This document shows positions 40,439 to 49,462 of a DNA stretch of 64,000 nucleotides, one piece after another. This DNA is from Pseudomonas putida S13.1.2 (GTDB taxonomy: Bacteria > Pseudomonadota > Gammaproteobacteria > Pseudomonadales > Pseudomonadaceae): the NCBI RefSeq assembly GCF_000498395.2, contig NZ_CP010979.1:2728001-2792000 (forward strand). Reading direction: 5' to 3'. Below the pieces are notes generated by a model that saw only the letters and a program-made list of their open reading frames with translations, had not been told where the DNA came from and searched no databases. Position 1 is the first letter of the stretch. Each line of letters opens with the position of its first letter. The position numbers and the translations under genes are program-made.

Positions 40439-41008
40439 ATGATCCACATTCGCCCCATGACAGCCGAAGACTTCGAGCGCTTCTGGCCCACCTTCCAGGC
40501 CATTGTCCAGGCCCGTGAAACCTACGCCTACGACCCGGCCCTGAGCATCGATCAGGCCCGCCAGCTGTGGCTGGAGCTGCCATTGCACACGCTGCTGGCC
40601 GAAGAGGATGGCGAGCTGTTGGGTTCTTATTACCTGAAGGCCAATGCCGCCGGGCCTGGCGCGCACGTGGGCAATTGCGGCTACATGGTGTGCGAACAGG
40701 CACGTGGCCGAGGTGTGGCGCGCCTGATGTGCGAGCACTCGCAGAAGCTGGCACGCCAAGAGGGCTTTCTGGCCCTGCAATTCAACTCGGTGGTGGCCAG
40801 CAATGAGGTTGCGGTAGCACTGTGGCACACGCTGGGCTTTGAAACGGTAGGCCGCCTGCCCAAGGCTTACCGCCATGCCCGCCTGGGGCTGGTGGACTGC
40901 CTGGTGATGTACAAGTGGCTGGCGGATGAGCCGGTGGTGGAGAAACCACCGCTGCTGATCGGGCGCAAGAACATCGAGGCGCGGGTGTCGCGGCGTCGCG
41001 GGCGCTGA
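40439..41008 (+). CDS. GNAT family N-acetyltransferase
   Basis: A 189-residue protein with GNAT features: IHIRPMTAEDFERFWPTFQA at the start, acetyl-CoA binding motif EQARGRGVARLMCEHSQKLA and a later NEVAVALWHTLGFETVGRLP. It transfers an acetyl group to an unknown amine. It lies 78 bases after the AhpD-like gene. Confidence 0.88.
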   Translation: MIHIRPMTAEDFERFWPTFQAIVQARETYAYDPALSIDQARQLWLELPLHTLLAEEDGELLGSYYLKANAAGPGAHVGNCGYMVCEQARGRGVARLMCEHSQKLARQEGFLALQFNSVVASNEVAVALWHTLGFETVGRLPKAYRHARLGLVDCLVMYKWLADEPVVEKPPLLIGRKNIEARVSRRRGR

Positions 41009-41022
41009 CCTTCTCTCGCAGG

Positions 41023-41120
41023 TTCGGCCCCTTCGCGGGCTTGCCCGCTCCCACAAGTACTGCGCAGTACCTAAAGGCTGTGCGGTCCCTGTGGGAGCGG
41101 GTTCACCCGCGAAGAGGCCG
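41023..41120. repeat. REP/BIME element
   Basis: Inverted pair of TTCGCGGGCTTGCCCGCTCC (41032-41051) and GTGGGAGCGGGTTCACCCGC (41091-41110). It lies between the convergent GNAT and barrel-protein genes. Confidence 0.85.
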
Positions 41121-41140
41121 GGCCTGCTAAACGCTCAGTT

Positions 41141-41887
41141 TCAGAAGGCCAAGCCCACCTTCACCCCAAACTCGTCACGCTTGAGCTTGGTGTTGTCTGC
41201 CACTGGCGAATCTTCGTCCAGCTTGTATTCGGTGCGGGTGTAGTAAACCCCGGCCTGCACCGGCATATCACCCTGCTGGTTCATCAGCAACGTCACTTCG
41301 GCGTACGGGTTGGTGCGGTCTTTCAGGTCGACCGTGTCGCTGCCAAAGTCGTCCACTTTCAGCCGCGCGCGGCCGTCCAGGGTATGGCGCGCGCCCACTT
41401 CCACCCGCAGGGTCGAGGCGTCGAACTGGTGGTTGTAGCCCAGCGCCGCCTTGGCAAAGGGCGATTTCACGGTGAGCTTGGTATCGAGGTCGTTGATTTC
41501 GGGCTCGAAGCGCGACCAGCTGTAACCGCCGCCCACGGTCACGTCGACAAAGTTGCGAGCGTCCAGCGCCGCACGCCAGCCAAGGTCAAGGTCGGCCTGG
41601 GCCTCCTTCAGCTTGTTGTCGTTCTTCTTGCCGAATTTGGCTTCGGCGCCCAGCTGGTAGATGAAACCGGATTCGGCTGTCAGCTTGTTGCCAAAGGTGG
41701 CGAACACGCCGCCTTGGCCCATGTGTTCCTTGTCGCTTTCACTGCCTCCTTCGAACTTGAACTTGTCGTAGGCGCCCTGCAGACCCAGTGTGAACAGCGG
41801 GTCGGTGCTAGGCGCGGCGGTGGCGGCCAGCGGCGCGGCGATCAGGGCGAGCAGGCAGGTGTGGCGCAACAGTTGACGAGCAGGCAT
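41141..41887 (-). CDS. Outer-membrane beta-barrel protein, unknown role
   Basis: A 248-residue protein with a signal peptide (RQLLRHTCLLALIAAPLAAT) and alternating strands of an 8-12 strand barrel (LTAESGFIYQLGAEAKFGKK, VTVGGGYSWSRFEPEI), ending in a C-terminal Phe (GVKVGLAF) as in outer-membrane proteins. No ligand is known. The ATG at 41887 has GGAG upstream inside the frame; 41902 is the alternative. It is divergent from the cobalamin riboswitch. Confidence 0.7.
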   Translation of the reverse strand: MPARQLLRHTCLLALIAAPLAATAAPSTDPLFTLGLQGAYDKFKFEGGSESDKEHMGQGGVFATFGNKLTAESGFIYQLGAEAKFGKKNDNKLKEAQADLDLGWRAALDARNFVDVTVGGGYSWSRFEPEINDLDTKLTVKSPFAKAALGYNHQFDASTLRVEVGARHTLDGRARLKVDDFGSDTVDLKDRTNPYAEVTLLMNQQGDMPVQAGVYYTRTEYKLDEDSPVADNTKLKRDEFGVKVGLAF

Positions 41888-42062
41888 GCGGGAAGTCTCC
41901 ATGACTTGATAACGAAAGGCGAACGTGCGGTTCGAGACAAACGTCGCCAAAAAAGTTCGAAAAAAAATCAGTAAAAAGCCGCAACCTTGTGTTTTATCGA
42001 AGGATTCATGGCACGCCAACATTTGACGCCCCAGCGTTTCAGTGGTCAGATGCGCGCCAGTT

Positions 42063-42245
42063 TCAGGTGCCCTTCGCCGCCGCGCGCAGGGTGAAACGGG
42101 AAGCCGGTGCGTCGTGGTACCCACGACAAGTCCGGCGCTGCCCCCGCAACGGTAAGCGAGCGAACCCTTCGAAATACCACTGTGCATGTGCATGGGAAGG
42201 TGAAGGTTTCATGCCCCTCGCAAGCCCGGAGACCGGCCTGGAGCG
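42063..42245 (+). promoter_or_regulatory. Cobalamin riboswitch upstream of TonB receptor
   Basis: The conserved parts of the B12 aptamer appear in order: GGGTGAAACGGGAAGCCGGT, then GCTGCCCCCGCAACGGTAAG, later a CCACTGTGC and GGGAAGGTGAAGG, and at the end the B12 box AGCCCGGAGACCGGCC. When adenosylcobalamin binds, the downstream receptor should be turned off. The aptamer ends about 120 bases before the ATG. The stretch 41888-42062 shows nothing else clear. Confidence 0.92.
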
Positions 42246-42364
42246 TCACTTGGCAACCCGCGGTGGGCGGGCGCAGGCCGGAATCCGTGCGCGCGCCTGC
42301 CTGCATGGTTCGCCTTTGCGTGTTTTCCACCGGGATCCATTCATTCCTGCAGCAGTGGAACGAC

Positions 42365-44491
42365 ATGTCCCGTATGTTCAAGCTTCACCCCCTGGCGGCC
42401 TGCCTGGCCGTCGCCCTGCCGGCCCTGGCCGATGACCGTGACCCGCAACCCCTGGCCTTGCCCTCCACGGCCATCACCGACACCCTCGACAGCCGGGCCA
42501 TCGACTTGGCCACGCCAACCCAGGCAGGCTCGCGCCTCGGCCTCAGTGCCCTGGAAACACCGGCCAGCACCAGCAGCATCAGCGCCGAGCAGATTCAGCA
42601 GCGCAACAACCTCACCGTGCAGGATGCCGTAACGCGGTCACCGGGCATCACCTTCGTCGGCTCCCCCGGCGATGGCGGCACAGGCCTGTCCGCCCGCGGC
42701 TTTGCCGGCCACAGTTCGGTGATGACCCTGTTCGACGGCGCACGCCTGTACACCGGTGCCGGCACCCAGACGTTTCCGGTGGACCCGTGGATGGTCGAGC
42801 GTATCGATGTGATTCGCGGCCCGGCTTCGGTACTGCATGGCGAAGGCGCCACCGGCGCGGTGATCAACGTGATCCCGAAAAAACCGTTTGCCGGCGAGGT
42901 GCGCAACCACCTGCGTCTGGGCTACGGGTCGTGGGACCGCCAGCAGCTGGGCCTGGACAGCGGCGGCAGTCTCAGCGAGCGCCTGAGCTATCGCCTCACC
43001 CTCAACCAGCAGGCCGGCAACGGCTGGGTCGACCGCACTACTTCGCGCAGCCTGGCCCTGAGTGCCGCGCTGCGTTTCGATGCCAGTGACGACCTCAGCT
43101 TCACCCTTGCCCACGACCGTGGCGATGCAGAGCCTGCCAACTACTACGGTACCCCGCTGATCGACGGCCACTACCGCAGCAGCCTGCGCAAGAAAAACTA
43201 CAACGTGCAGGACGACGTGCAGCACTACGTCGATGAGTGGACCCGGCTGACCACCGACTGGACGCTGAACGACCACGTCAGCGCCAGCAACCAGCTGTAC
43301 TACATCAAGAGCCGCCGCCACTGGCGCAACGCCGAAGACTACAGCTGGGACGCCGAGCGCCAGCAATTGCAGCGCGGCAGCTACCTGGAAATCAAGCACA
43401 ACCAGGAACAGTTCGGTGACCGCCAGACCTTCACCTTTGACCACTCCTTGTTTGGCCTGGCCAGCAAGACCGTGGTCGGCGCGGAATACAACAAGGTCCG
43501 CTTCAACGTCGACAGCAATGCGCCCTACAACGATGTGGGCGGTGATTTCATCGACCCGTGGCAACCACAACCGGGCGGGTTCCACAGCGCCTCGCCACTG
43601 CGGCCGCAAACCTTGTCCAGCACCCACACCTTCGCCCTGTTCGCCGAAAACCGCTTGCAACTGAGCGACCGGCTGTCGCTGGTCACCGGCGTGCGCCGCG
43701 ACCAGAACCACATCGACCGCACCAACCTGACCAACGACAGCCGCAGCGACCGCAGCCTGCAAGGTGGCAACTGGCGCGCCGGGCTGGTGTTCGCGGTCAC
43801 CGACGACCTGTCGCTATACGGGCAGTACTCCACCAGCCAGGAGGGGGTCAACAACCTCATCAGCCTCAGCCCCACCCAGATGCACTATGACCTGACCGAG
43901 GCGAAGCAGACCGAGGTAGGCCTCAAGCAGCGTTTCTGGGAAGGCCGTGGCGAATGGACGCTGGCCGCCTACCACATCGTCAAGAAGAAGCTGCTGGTGG
44001 ACGACCCGATCACCCACGAGAAGCAACAGGCTGGGCAGCAGACGTCCGACGGCCTTGAGGCAACCCTGGAACTGGCATTGGCGCATCAGTGGCAGGTGTC
44101 GGCCAACGCGTCGCTGGTGCGCGCCAGGTATGACGATTTCGACGAGATGGTCGGCGGCGTAGCGCAGGACCGTGCCGGCAACCGGCCGGCCAACGTACCA
44201 CGGCGTACCGCCAATCTGTGGCTGAGCAAAGGCTTCGGCCAGCAGGTAGAGGCCGGCATTGGTGCGCGCTACGTAGATGAGCGTTATGCCGATACCGCCA
44301 ATACCCAAAGTGCCCCCGGCTATACCGTGGTCGATGCCAACATCGCCTGGCAGGTGCTGCCGGATGTGAAGCTGGGGCTGCAGTTGAACAACCTGTTTGA
44401 TCGTGAATATGTGCAGTCGGCGTTCAGTGGGCAGCAGTGGTTGATGGGGATGCCACGATCGTACTTTGCGACGGTGGATTACAGCTTCTGA
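42365..44491 (+). CDS. TonB-dependent receptor under cobalamin riboswitch (probable corrinoid receptor)
   Basis: A 708-residue protein with a signal peptide (about residues 1-22, LHPLAACLAVALPALAD), a plug (LSALETPASTSSISAEQIQQ, later ERIDVIRGPASVLHGEGATG) and a barrel ending in FATVDYSF. By sequence the barrel resembles siderophore receptors, but the leader riboswitch argues for transport of cobalamin or a related corrinoid. The in-frame extension to 42107 passes through the riboswitch and is not coding. The start has GGAA nearby. Confidence 0.88.
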   Translation: MSRMFKLHPLAACLAVALPALADDRDPQPLALPSTAITDTLDSRAIDLATPTQAGSRLGLSALETPASTSSISAEQIQQRNNLTVQDAVTRSPGITFVGSPGDGGTGLSARGFAGHSSVMTLFDGARLYTGAGTQTFPVDPWMVERIDVIRGPASVLHGEGATGAVINVIPKKPFAGEVRNHLRLGYGSWDRQQLGLDSGGSLSERLSYRLTLNQQAGNGWVDRTTSRSLALSAALRFDASDDLSFTLAHDRGDAEPANYYGTPLIDGHYRSSLRKKNYNVQDDVQHYVDEWTRLTTDWTLNDHVSASNQLYYIKSRRHWRNAEDYSWDAERQQLQRGSYLEIKHNQEQFGDRQTFTFDHSLFGLASKTVVGAEYNKVRFNVDSNAPYNDVGGDFIDPWQPQPGGFHSASPLRPQTLSSTHTFALFAENRLQLSDRLSLVTGVRRDQNHIDRTNLTNDSRSDRSLQGGNWRAGLVFAVTDDLSLYGQYSTSQEGVNNLISLSPTQMHYDLTEAKQTEVGLKQRFWEGRGEWTLAAYHIVKKKLLVDDPITHEKQQAGQQTSDGLEATLELALAHQWQVSANASLVRARYDDFDEMVGGVAQDRAGNRPANVPRRTANLWLSKGFGQQVEAGIGARYVDERYADTANTQSAPGYTVVDANIAWQVLPDVKLGLQLNNLFDREYVQSAFSGQQWLMGMPRSYFATVDYSF

Positions 44492-44500
44492 TCTGAGCCT

Positions 44501-44612
44501 GCCTGTGCCGGCCTCTTCGCGGGCTCGCCCGCTCCCACAGAGATATCGCAGTCATCGAAAACTGTGTTGTATCTGTGGGAGCGGGCGAGCCCGCGAAGGG
44601 GCCGGCACAGGC
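44501..44612. repeat. Long REP/BIME inverted repeat
   Basis: Two arms of about 40 bases (starting GCCTGTGCCGGC and ending GCCGGCACAGGC) are close to perfectly complementary and contain the REP core GCGGGCTCGCCCGCTCCCAC. It can fold as one long hairpin after the receptor gene and may stop transcription. Confidence 0.88.
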
Positions 44613-44695
44613 AACGCAAAAAACTCTACCAACTTCTAACCAACTAGTTATAAGATAACATTTCACATGACATCCATTCCTATCAGCGACCCTCC

Positions 44696-45862
44696 ATGAC
44701 AAGCGCCAGCGCCACGCCCTCCTTGATCACCCAGCGTCTGCAGAGCATCGATGCCCTGCGCGGCCTGGTGATTCTGTTCATGCTTCTGGACCACGTCCGC
44801 GAAACGTTCTTTTTGCACCGCCAGGTCAGCGACCCGATGACCATTGACGCTACAGAGCCTTCGTTGTTCTTCAGCCGCACCCTGGCCCACCTCTGCGCAC
44901 CAGTGTTCGTTCTACTGACCGGCCTGTCGGCCTGGCTGTACGGCGAAAAACACCAGGGCCGTGGCGATGTCTCGGCGTTCCTGTTCAAGCGCGGGCTGTT
45001 CCTGGTGGTACTGGAATTCACCCTGGTCAACTTCGCCTGGACCTTCCAGCTGCCCCCTAGCGTCATCTACCTGCAAGTCATCTGGGCCATCGGCGTCAGC
45101 ATGATCGCCCTGTCGCTGCTGGTATGGCTGCCACGTGCCGCCCTGCTCGCCCTGGGCGCAGTCATTGTCGCCGGCCACAACCTGCTCGACGGCCTGCACT
45201 TTGGCGTGGAGTCTGCCCTGCACGTGCCATGGGCAATCCTGCACGACCGTGGCTGGCTTGAGTTCTCCGAAAACCTGCGCCTGCGCACGTCTTACCCGGT
45301 GCTGCCTTGGATCGGCGTCATCGCCCTGGGTTATGGCATGGGCCCCTGGTTCGCCCGTGGCAGCCTGGCCGGCCAACGCCAGCAGCGCCTGCTGCAGGCT
45401 GGGCTGATCGCGTTGCTGGGCTTTGTCGTGTTGCGCCTGTTCAACGGCTATGGCGAGGCGCCGTGGAGCGGTTACCCGACCCTGACCCAAACCGTGATGA
45501 GCTTCTTCAACATCACCAAATACCCACCGTCACTGCTGTTCCTGGCCCTGACCCTGGGCTGCGGCCTGCTGTTACTGCGCGCCTTCGAGCGTGCTGGCCA
45601 GGCCCGCTGGATCAGCGCGCTGGCAGTGTTCGGCGCAGCCCCGATGTTCTTCTACCTGTTGCACCTGTACGTGCTGAAGCTGCTGTACCTGGCCTGCGTG
45701 GCGCTGTTCGGCCTCAACCATGGCGACTATTTCGGCTTCGACGGCATCGCGGCGGTGTGGCTGGGTGCAGCGGTACTGGCGGTTTCGCTGTACCTGCCGG
45801 TGCGCGCGTTCGCTCGCCTGAAAGCGCGCCGCCGCGACATCACCTGGCTGAAGTACTTCTGA
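44696..45862 (+). CDS. DUF1624/heparan-glucosaminide-acetyltransferase-like membrane protein
   Basis: A 388-residue protein with about ten hydrophobic helices. The first helix region RLQSIDALRGLVILFMLLDH is the DUF1624 start, and the later FERAGQARWISALAVFGAAP and FFYLLHLY agree with acyltransferase-like membrane proteins. The substrate is unknown. It lies between the two cobalamin-regulated transcription units, with no riboswitch of its own. Confidence 0.8.
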   Translation: MTSASATPSLITQRLQSIDALRGLVILFMLLDHVRETFFLHRQVSDPMTIDATEPSLFFSRTLAHLCAPVFVLLTGLSAWLYGEKHQGRGDVSAFLFKRGLFLVVLEFTLVNFAWTFQLPPSVIYLQVIWAIGVSMIALSLLVWLPRAALLALGAVIVAGHNLLDGLHFGVESALHVPWAILHDRGWLEFSENLRLRTSYPVLPWIGVIALGYGMGPWFARGSLAGQRQQRLLQAGLIALLGFVVLRLFNGYGEAPWSGYPTLTQTVMSFFNITKYPPSLLFLALTLGCGLLLLRAFERAGQARWISALAVFGAAPMFFYLLHLYVLKLLYLACVALFGLNHGDYFGFDGIAAVWLGAAVLAVSLYLPVRAFARLKARRRDITWLKYF

Positions 45863-45902
45863 AAAGCGTTTTCACCCGGCGGCGCGATGGTCTACCATGC
45901 GG

Positions 45903-46078
45903 GCCGCCGGTTTCCACCACGGAATTAATAGGGAATCCCAGGCCCGCCAATACGGGCCAAACGGAACTGCCCCCGCAACTGTAGGTGCCGAGCCTGCTCC
46001 ATCGATGCCACTGGGCCATGCGCCCGGGAAGGCCGGAGCCGGGCCATGACGCACCAGTCAGGAGACCTGCCGGCCTAC
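45903..46078 (+). promoter_or_regulatory. Cobalamin riboswitch upstream of transport operon
   Basis: Aptamer parts in order: GGTTTCCACCACGGAATTAA, GGGAATCCCAG, then GGAACTGCCCCCGCAACTGT, GCCACTGGGCCATG, CGGGAAGGCC and the box GTCAGGAGACCTGCCGGC. The operon start codon is about 120 bases downstream. It should repress the operon when adenosylcobalamin is plentiful. Confidence 0.93.
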
Positions 46079-46198
46079 ATTTACCAACCGGCGGGGTGTC
46101 CGGGATTGGCCATCAGTGTTGCCCCTGCCATCGGCGGGGCTCGGCGATGCCTGTCCGTGCGTTCCTCACCCGAACTGTCCGATAGGAGATCGCCCAGC

Positions 46199-47209
46199 AT
46201 GCTGCCCCGTTTCGCCACCCTGCTCGCCGGCCTTGGCCTTACTGGCCTGGCCCAGGCCGCTGCCACCCACTACCCGCTCACGGTCGAGAACTGCGGCAAA
46301 CCGCAAACCTTCGCCCAGGCGCCGCAGCGCGCCGTCACCATCGGCCAGGCCGGCACCGAGATGCTCTACGCACTCGGGCTGGGCGACAGGCTGGCGGGCA
46401 CTTCGCTGTGGTTCAATAACGTGCTGCCCGAGTACCAGGCGCAGAACGACAAGGTGCCGCGCCTGGCCGACAATGACCCCAGCTTCGAGGCCGTGGTCGG
46501 CAAGCGCCCGCAACTGGTAACGGTGCAGTTCGAATGGATGGTCGGCGCCCAGGGTGTGGTCGGCACCCGCGAGCAGTTCGATGAGCTGAAGATCCCCACC
46601 TACCTGCTGCCGTCGGACTGCGAAGGCAAGGACAACCTGGTCGGCGCCGACGGTACCCGCCTGCAGGCGTTCCAGGTTAGCAGCATCTACAAGAGCGTCA
46701 GCCAGCTGGCCGAGATCTTCGATGTGCAGGACCGCGGCACTGCGTTGAACGCCGAGCTGAAAGGCCGCCTGGACAGCGCCAAGGCACAACTGGCCGGCAA
46801 GGACCTGTCCGCCACCTCGGCACTGTTCTGGTTCTCCAGCGCCGACCTCGACATCGACCCTTACGTGGCGGGCCGTCAAGGGGTCGCTGACTTCATGCTG
46901 CGCACGTTGGGCGTGCGCAATGTGGTCGAGTCCACCGAGGAGTGGCCTACCGTAGGCTGGGAAACCCTGGCCAAGGCCAACCCCACCTGGCTGATCATCG
47001 CCCGCATGGACCGCCGCCGCTTCCCCGCCGACGACTACCAGAAAAAGCTGGAATTCCTGCGCAACGACCCGGTAACCCGCAACATGGACGCGGTGAAGGA
47101 CAACCGCATCATCGTCCTCGACGCCGACGCCATGCAGGCCGGCATCCGCCTGTTCCGTGGCCTGCAAACCCTGTCGGCAGCCTTCGCCAGCGGTAAAGCG
47201 GCCCAGTGA
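46199..47209 (+). CDS. ABC transporter substrate-binding protein (BtuF/FecB-like)
   Basis: A 336-residue periplasmic protein: signal peptide (ATLLAGLGLTGLAQA), then YPLTVENCGKPQTFAQAPQR, then AVTIGQAGTEMLYALGLGDR, typical of cobalamin/siderophore binding proteins with a long linking helix. First gene of the riboswitch operon. The expected ligand is a corrinoid or a cobalt complex. GGAGA precedes the ATG. It lacks a lipobox, so it is free in the periplasm. Confidence 0.87.
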   Translation: MLPRFATLLAGLGLTGLAQAAATHYPLTVENCGKPQTFAQAPQRAVTIGQAGTEMLYALGLGDRLAGTSLWFNNVLPEYQAQNDKVPRLADNDPSFEAVVGKRPQLVTVQFEWMVGAQGVVGTREQFDELKIPTYLLPSDCEGKDNLVGADGTRLQAFQVSSIYKSVSQLAEIFDVQDRGTALNAELKGRLDSAKAQLAGKDLSATSALFWFSSADLDIDPYVAGRQGVADFMLRTLGVRNVVESTEEWPTVGWETLAKANPTWLIIARMDRRRFPADDYQKKLEFLRNDPVTRNMDAVKDNRIIVLDADAMQAGIRLFRGLQTLSAAFASGKAAQ

Positions 47210-48225
47210 TGATTCGCCTGTTACCCTGCATCGCAATCGCCTTGGCGGCACTGTTGGCCGCCTTGCTGGCCGGCACTGCCATCGGTGAGACCAACCTGTC
47301 ACCCAGCGTGGTCGGCCAGGTGCTGGCCAACCACCTGTGGCAGGCCGGCTACCCGGTTGACCCGATCGACGCCGGCATCGTCTGGAACTACCGCCTGACA
47401 CGCACCCTGGTCGCGGCAGCCTGCGGTGCCGGCCTGGCCACCTGCGGCGTGGTGCTCCAGGCGCTGTTGCGCAACCCGCTGGCCGAGCCGTACCTGCTGG
47501 GCTTGTCGGCCGGCGCCTCGACCGGTGCAGTGCTGGTCGGCCTGCTGGGCCTGGGTAGCCTGACGCTGAGCATGTCCGGTGGCGCCTTCATCGGGGCGTT
47601 GGCTGCGTTCGCCCTGGTGCTGGTACTGGCCCGCGCGGCCGGCCCAGGCAGCAACAACGCGCAGGTAATCCTCGCCGGTATTGCCGGCTCGCAACTGTTC
47701 ACCGCCCTCACCGCCTTTCTCATCACCAAGTCGGCCACCGCCGAACAGGCACGCGGCATCCTGTTCTGGCTACTGGGCAATCTCAGCGGCGTGCGTTGGC
47801 CTTCCGTGTGGCTGGCTGTGCCGGTGGCGCTGTTCGGCCTGGTGGTGTGCCTGTTGCACCGCCGCGCGCTGGACGCCTTCACCTTCGGCGCCGATTCGGC
47901 TGCATCGCTGGGCATCCCGGTGCGGCGCACCCAGTTACTGCTGATCAGTTGCACGGCACTGGTCACGGCCGTGATGGTGTCCATCGTCGGCGCCATCGGC
48001 TTTGTCGGGCTGGTAATCCCGCATGCCCTGCGCCTGCTGCTCGGCCCCGGGCACAGCCGCCTGTTGCCCGCCAGCGCACTGGGCGGCGCACTGTTCCTGA
48101 TTGCCGCCGACGTACTTTCGCGCACCTTGATTACAGGCCAGGTGATTCCCGTGGGCGTGGTTACCGCACTGATCGGTGCACCGGTGTTCGCGCTGATTCT
48201 GGTCAGCCGCCGAGGGCACTCATGA
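47209..48225 (+). CDS. FecCD/BtuC-family ABC permease
   Basis: A 338-residue membrane protein with about ten helices, beginning IRLLPCIAIALAALLAALLA and with the conserved FecCD block RLTRTLVAAACGAGLATCGV, then LRNPLAEPYLLGLSAGAST, and later GAIGFVGLVIPHALRLLLGP. The start overlaps the stop of the binding-protein gene (TGATG). Together with the ATPase it imports the bound ligand. Confidence 0.93.
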   Translation: MIRLLPCIAIALAALLAALLAGTAIGETNLSPSVVGQVLANHLWQAGYPVDPIDAGIVWNYRLTRTLVAAACGAGLATCGVVLQALLRNPLAEPYLLGLSAGASTGAVLVGLLGLGSLTLSMSGGAFIGALAAFALVLVLARAAGPGSNNAQVILAGIAGSQLFTALTAFLITKSATAEQARGILFWLLGNLSGVRWPSVWLAVPVALFGLVVCLLHRRALDAFTFGADSAASLGIPVRRTQLLLISCTALVTAVMVSIVGAIGFVGLVIPHALRLLLGPGHSRLLPASALGGALFLIAADVLSRTLITGQVIPVGVVTALIGAPVFALILVSRRGHS

Positions 48226-49010
48226 CGGTCATGATCGCTGCACAGCTTGCGCCACTGAGCTGCCAGGGCCTGGGGCTGCAACTGGCCGGCAATACCGTGC
48301 TGCGCGATATCGACCTGCACGTTGTGGCAGGTGAAACCCTGGGCATTGTCGGCCCCAACGGCTCCGGCAAATCCTCACTGCTCAAGCTGCTGGCCGGGCT
48401 GCGCAAGCCGGCCAGCGGCGGCGTGCAACTGCTGGGCGAACCGCTGGCACAGCTGCCCCGCCGCCGCGTTGCACAGGCCTTGGCGCTGGTTGAGCAACAG
48501 GCCGACACCCTCGATGCAATCAGTGTGTTCGATGCCGTTGCCTTGGGGCGTACACCGTGGCTGTCGGCACTGGCACCGTTCTCTGGGGAGGACCGCGCCA
48601 TTGTCGAGCAGGCCCTGGCTGACCTCGACGCCCTGCACCTGCGCGCACGCCTGTGGGGTTCGCTGTCGGGTGGCGAGCGCCAGCGCGTGCACATCGCCCG
48701 CGCCTTGGCGCAACGGCCACAGGTACTGTTGCTGGACGAGCCCACCAACCACCTGGACATCCAGCACCAGCTTAGCCTGCTGCTGCAGGTTCAAGCCCTG
48801 CCCGTGACCACGCTGGTGGCGCTGCACGATCTCAACCAGGCACTCACCTGCGACCGCGTCGCGGTGCTGGACAACGGCCGCCTGGTCGCCCTTGGCAAAC
48901 CGTTCGACGTCCTCACCCCCGAGCGCCTGCTGTGCACCTTCGGCGTACATGCCCGCTACCTCACCGACCCCTTCGATGGCGCGCGCATCCTGCGTTTTCG
49001 CGCCCCCTGA
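48222..49010 (+). CDS. ABC transporter ATP-binding protein (BtuD/FecE-like)
   Basis: A 262-residue ATPase: Walker A GPNGSGKS (residues 44-51), signature LSGGERQR, Walker B VLLLDEP and H-loop VALHDLNQA. It overlaps the permease gene by four bases. It drives the riboswitch-controlled import system. Frames extending back to 47796 are shadows. Confidence 0.93.
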   Translation: MTVMIAAQLAPLSCQGLGLQLAGNTVLRDIDLHVVAGETLGIVGPNGSGKSSLLKLLAGLRKPASGGVQLLGEPLAQLPRRRVAQALALVEQQADTLDAISVFDAVALGRTPWLSALAPFSGEDRAIVEQALADLDALHLRARLWGSLSGGERQRVHIARALAQRPQVLLLDEPTNHLDIQHQLSLLLQVQALPVTTLVALHDLNQALTCDRVAVLDNGRLVALGKPFDVLTPERLLCTFGVHARYLTDPFDGARILRFRAP

Positions 49011-49027
49011 ACCAGGAAGTTCTACTG

Positions 49028-49462
49028 ATGCTGCTGCGCCCTGTTGCCCTGCTGCTTGCCAGCGCCCTGCTTGCCCCCGCCGCACTGGCCGAGGTGCATG
49101 AAGTGAAAATGCTCAACCGCGGCAGCGAGGGCGCCATGGTGTACGAGCCGGACCACCTGCGCATTGCCCCCGGCGACACCGTGCGCTTTCTGCCCACCCA
49201 GAGCGGGCACAATGCGGCCAGCGTGACCGGCCTGCTACCGACCGGGGCCGAGCCCTTCAAGAGCAAGTTGAACCAGCCGTTCGAGCAGACCTTCAGCGTG
49301 CCGGGCGTATACGGCATCCAGTGCATTCCGCACCTGGCGATGGGCATGGTAATGCTGATCCAGGTCGGTGACGCGCCGGCTGCCGAATTGCCAGCCAGCT
49401 TGCCTGCACGGGCGCAAGCCCGCTTCGCAGCCCAGTTGCAAAAGCTCGAGGCCGCGCGATGA
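49028..49462 (+). CDS. Pseudoazurin (type 1 copper protein) in cobalamin operon
   Basis: A 144-residue exported protein with a signal peptide (LLLASALLAPAALA) and the full set of type 1 copper ligands: H61 in SGHNAAS, C99 and H102 in YGIQCIPH, and M107 in MGM. The His-Cys distance of 38 equals that of pseudoazurins. Pseudoazurin usually carries electrons to nitrite reductase, but no denitrification gene is near. It lies 18 bases after the ATPase gene and overlaps the porin start. A role in metal or corrinoid redox is only a hypothesis. Confidence 0.9.
   Translation: MLLRPVALLLASALLAPAALAEVHEVKMLNRGSEGAMVYEPDHLRIAPGDTVRFLPTQSGHNAASVTGLLPTGAEPFKSKLNQPFEQTFSVPGVYGIQCIPHLAMGMVMLIQVGDAPAAELPASLPARAQARFAAQLQKLEAAR

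Noticed and set aside
42107..42364. In-frame 86-codon extension of the TonB receptor
   Set aside because: The stretch is the cobalamin riboswitch, and the signal peptide begins at 42365.
46046..46198. In-frame extension of the substrate-binding protein
   Set aside because: It runs through the riboswitch B12 box, and the signal peptide begins at 46199 with GGAGA upstream.
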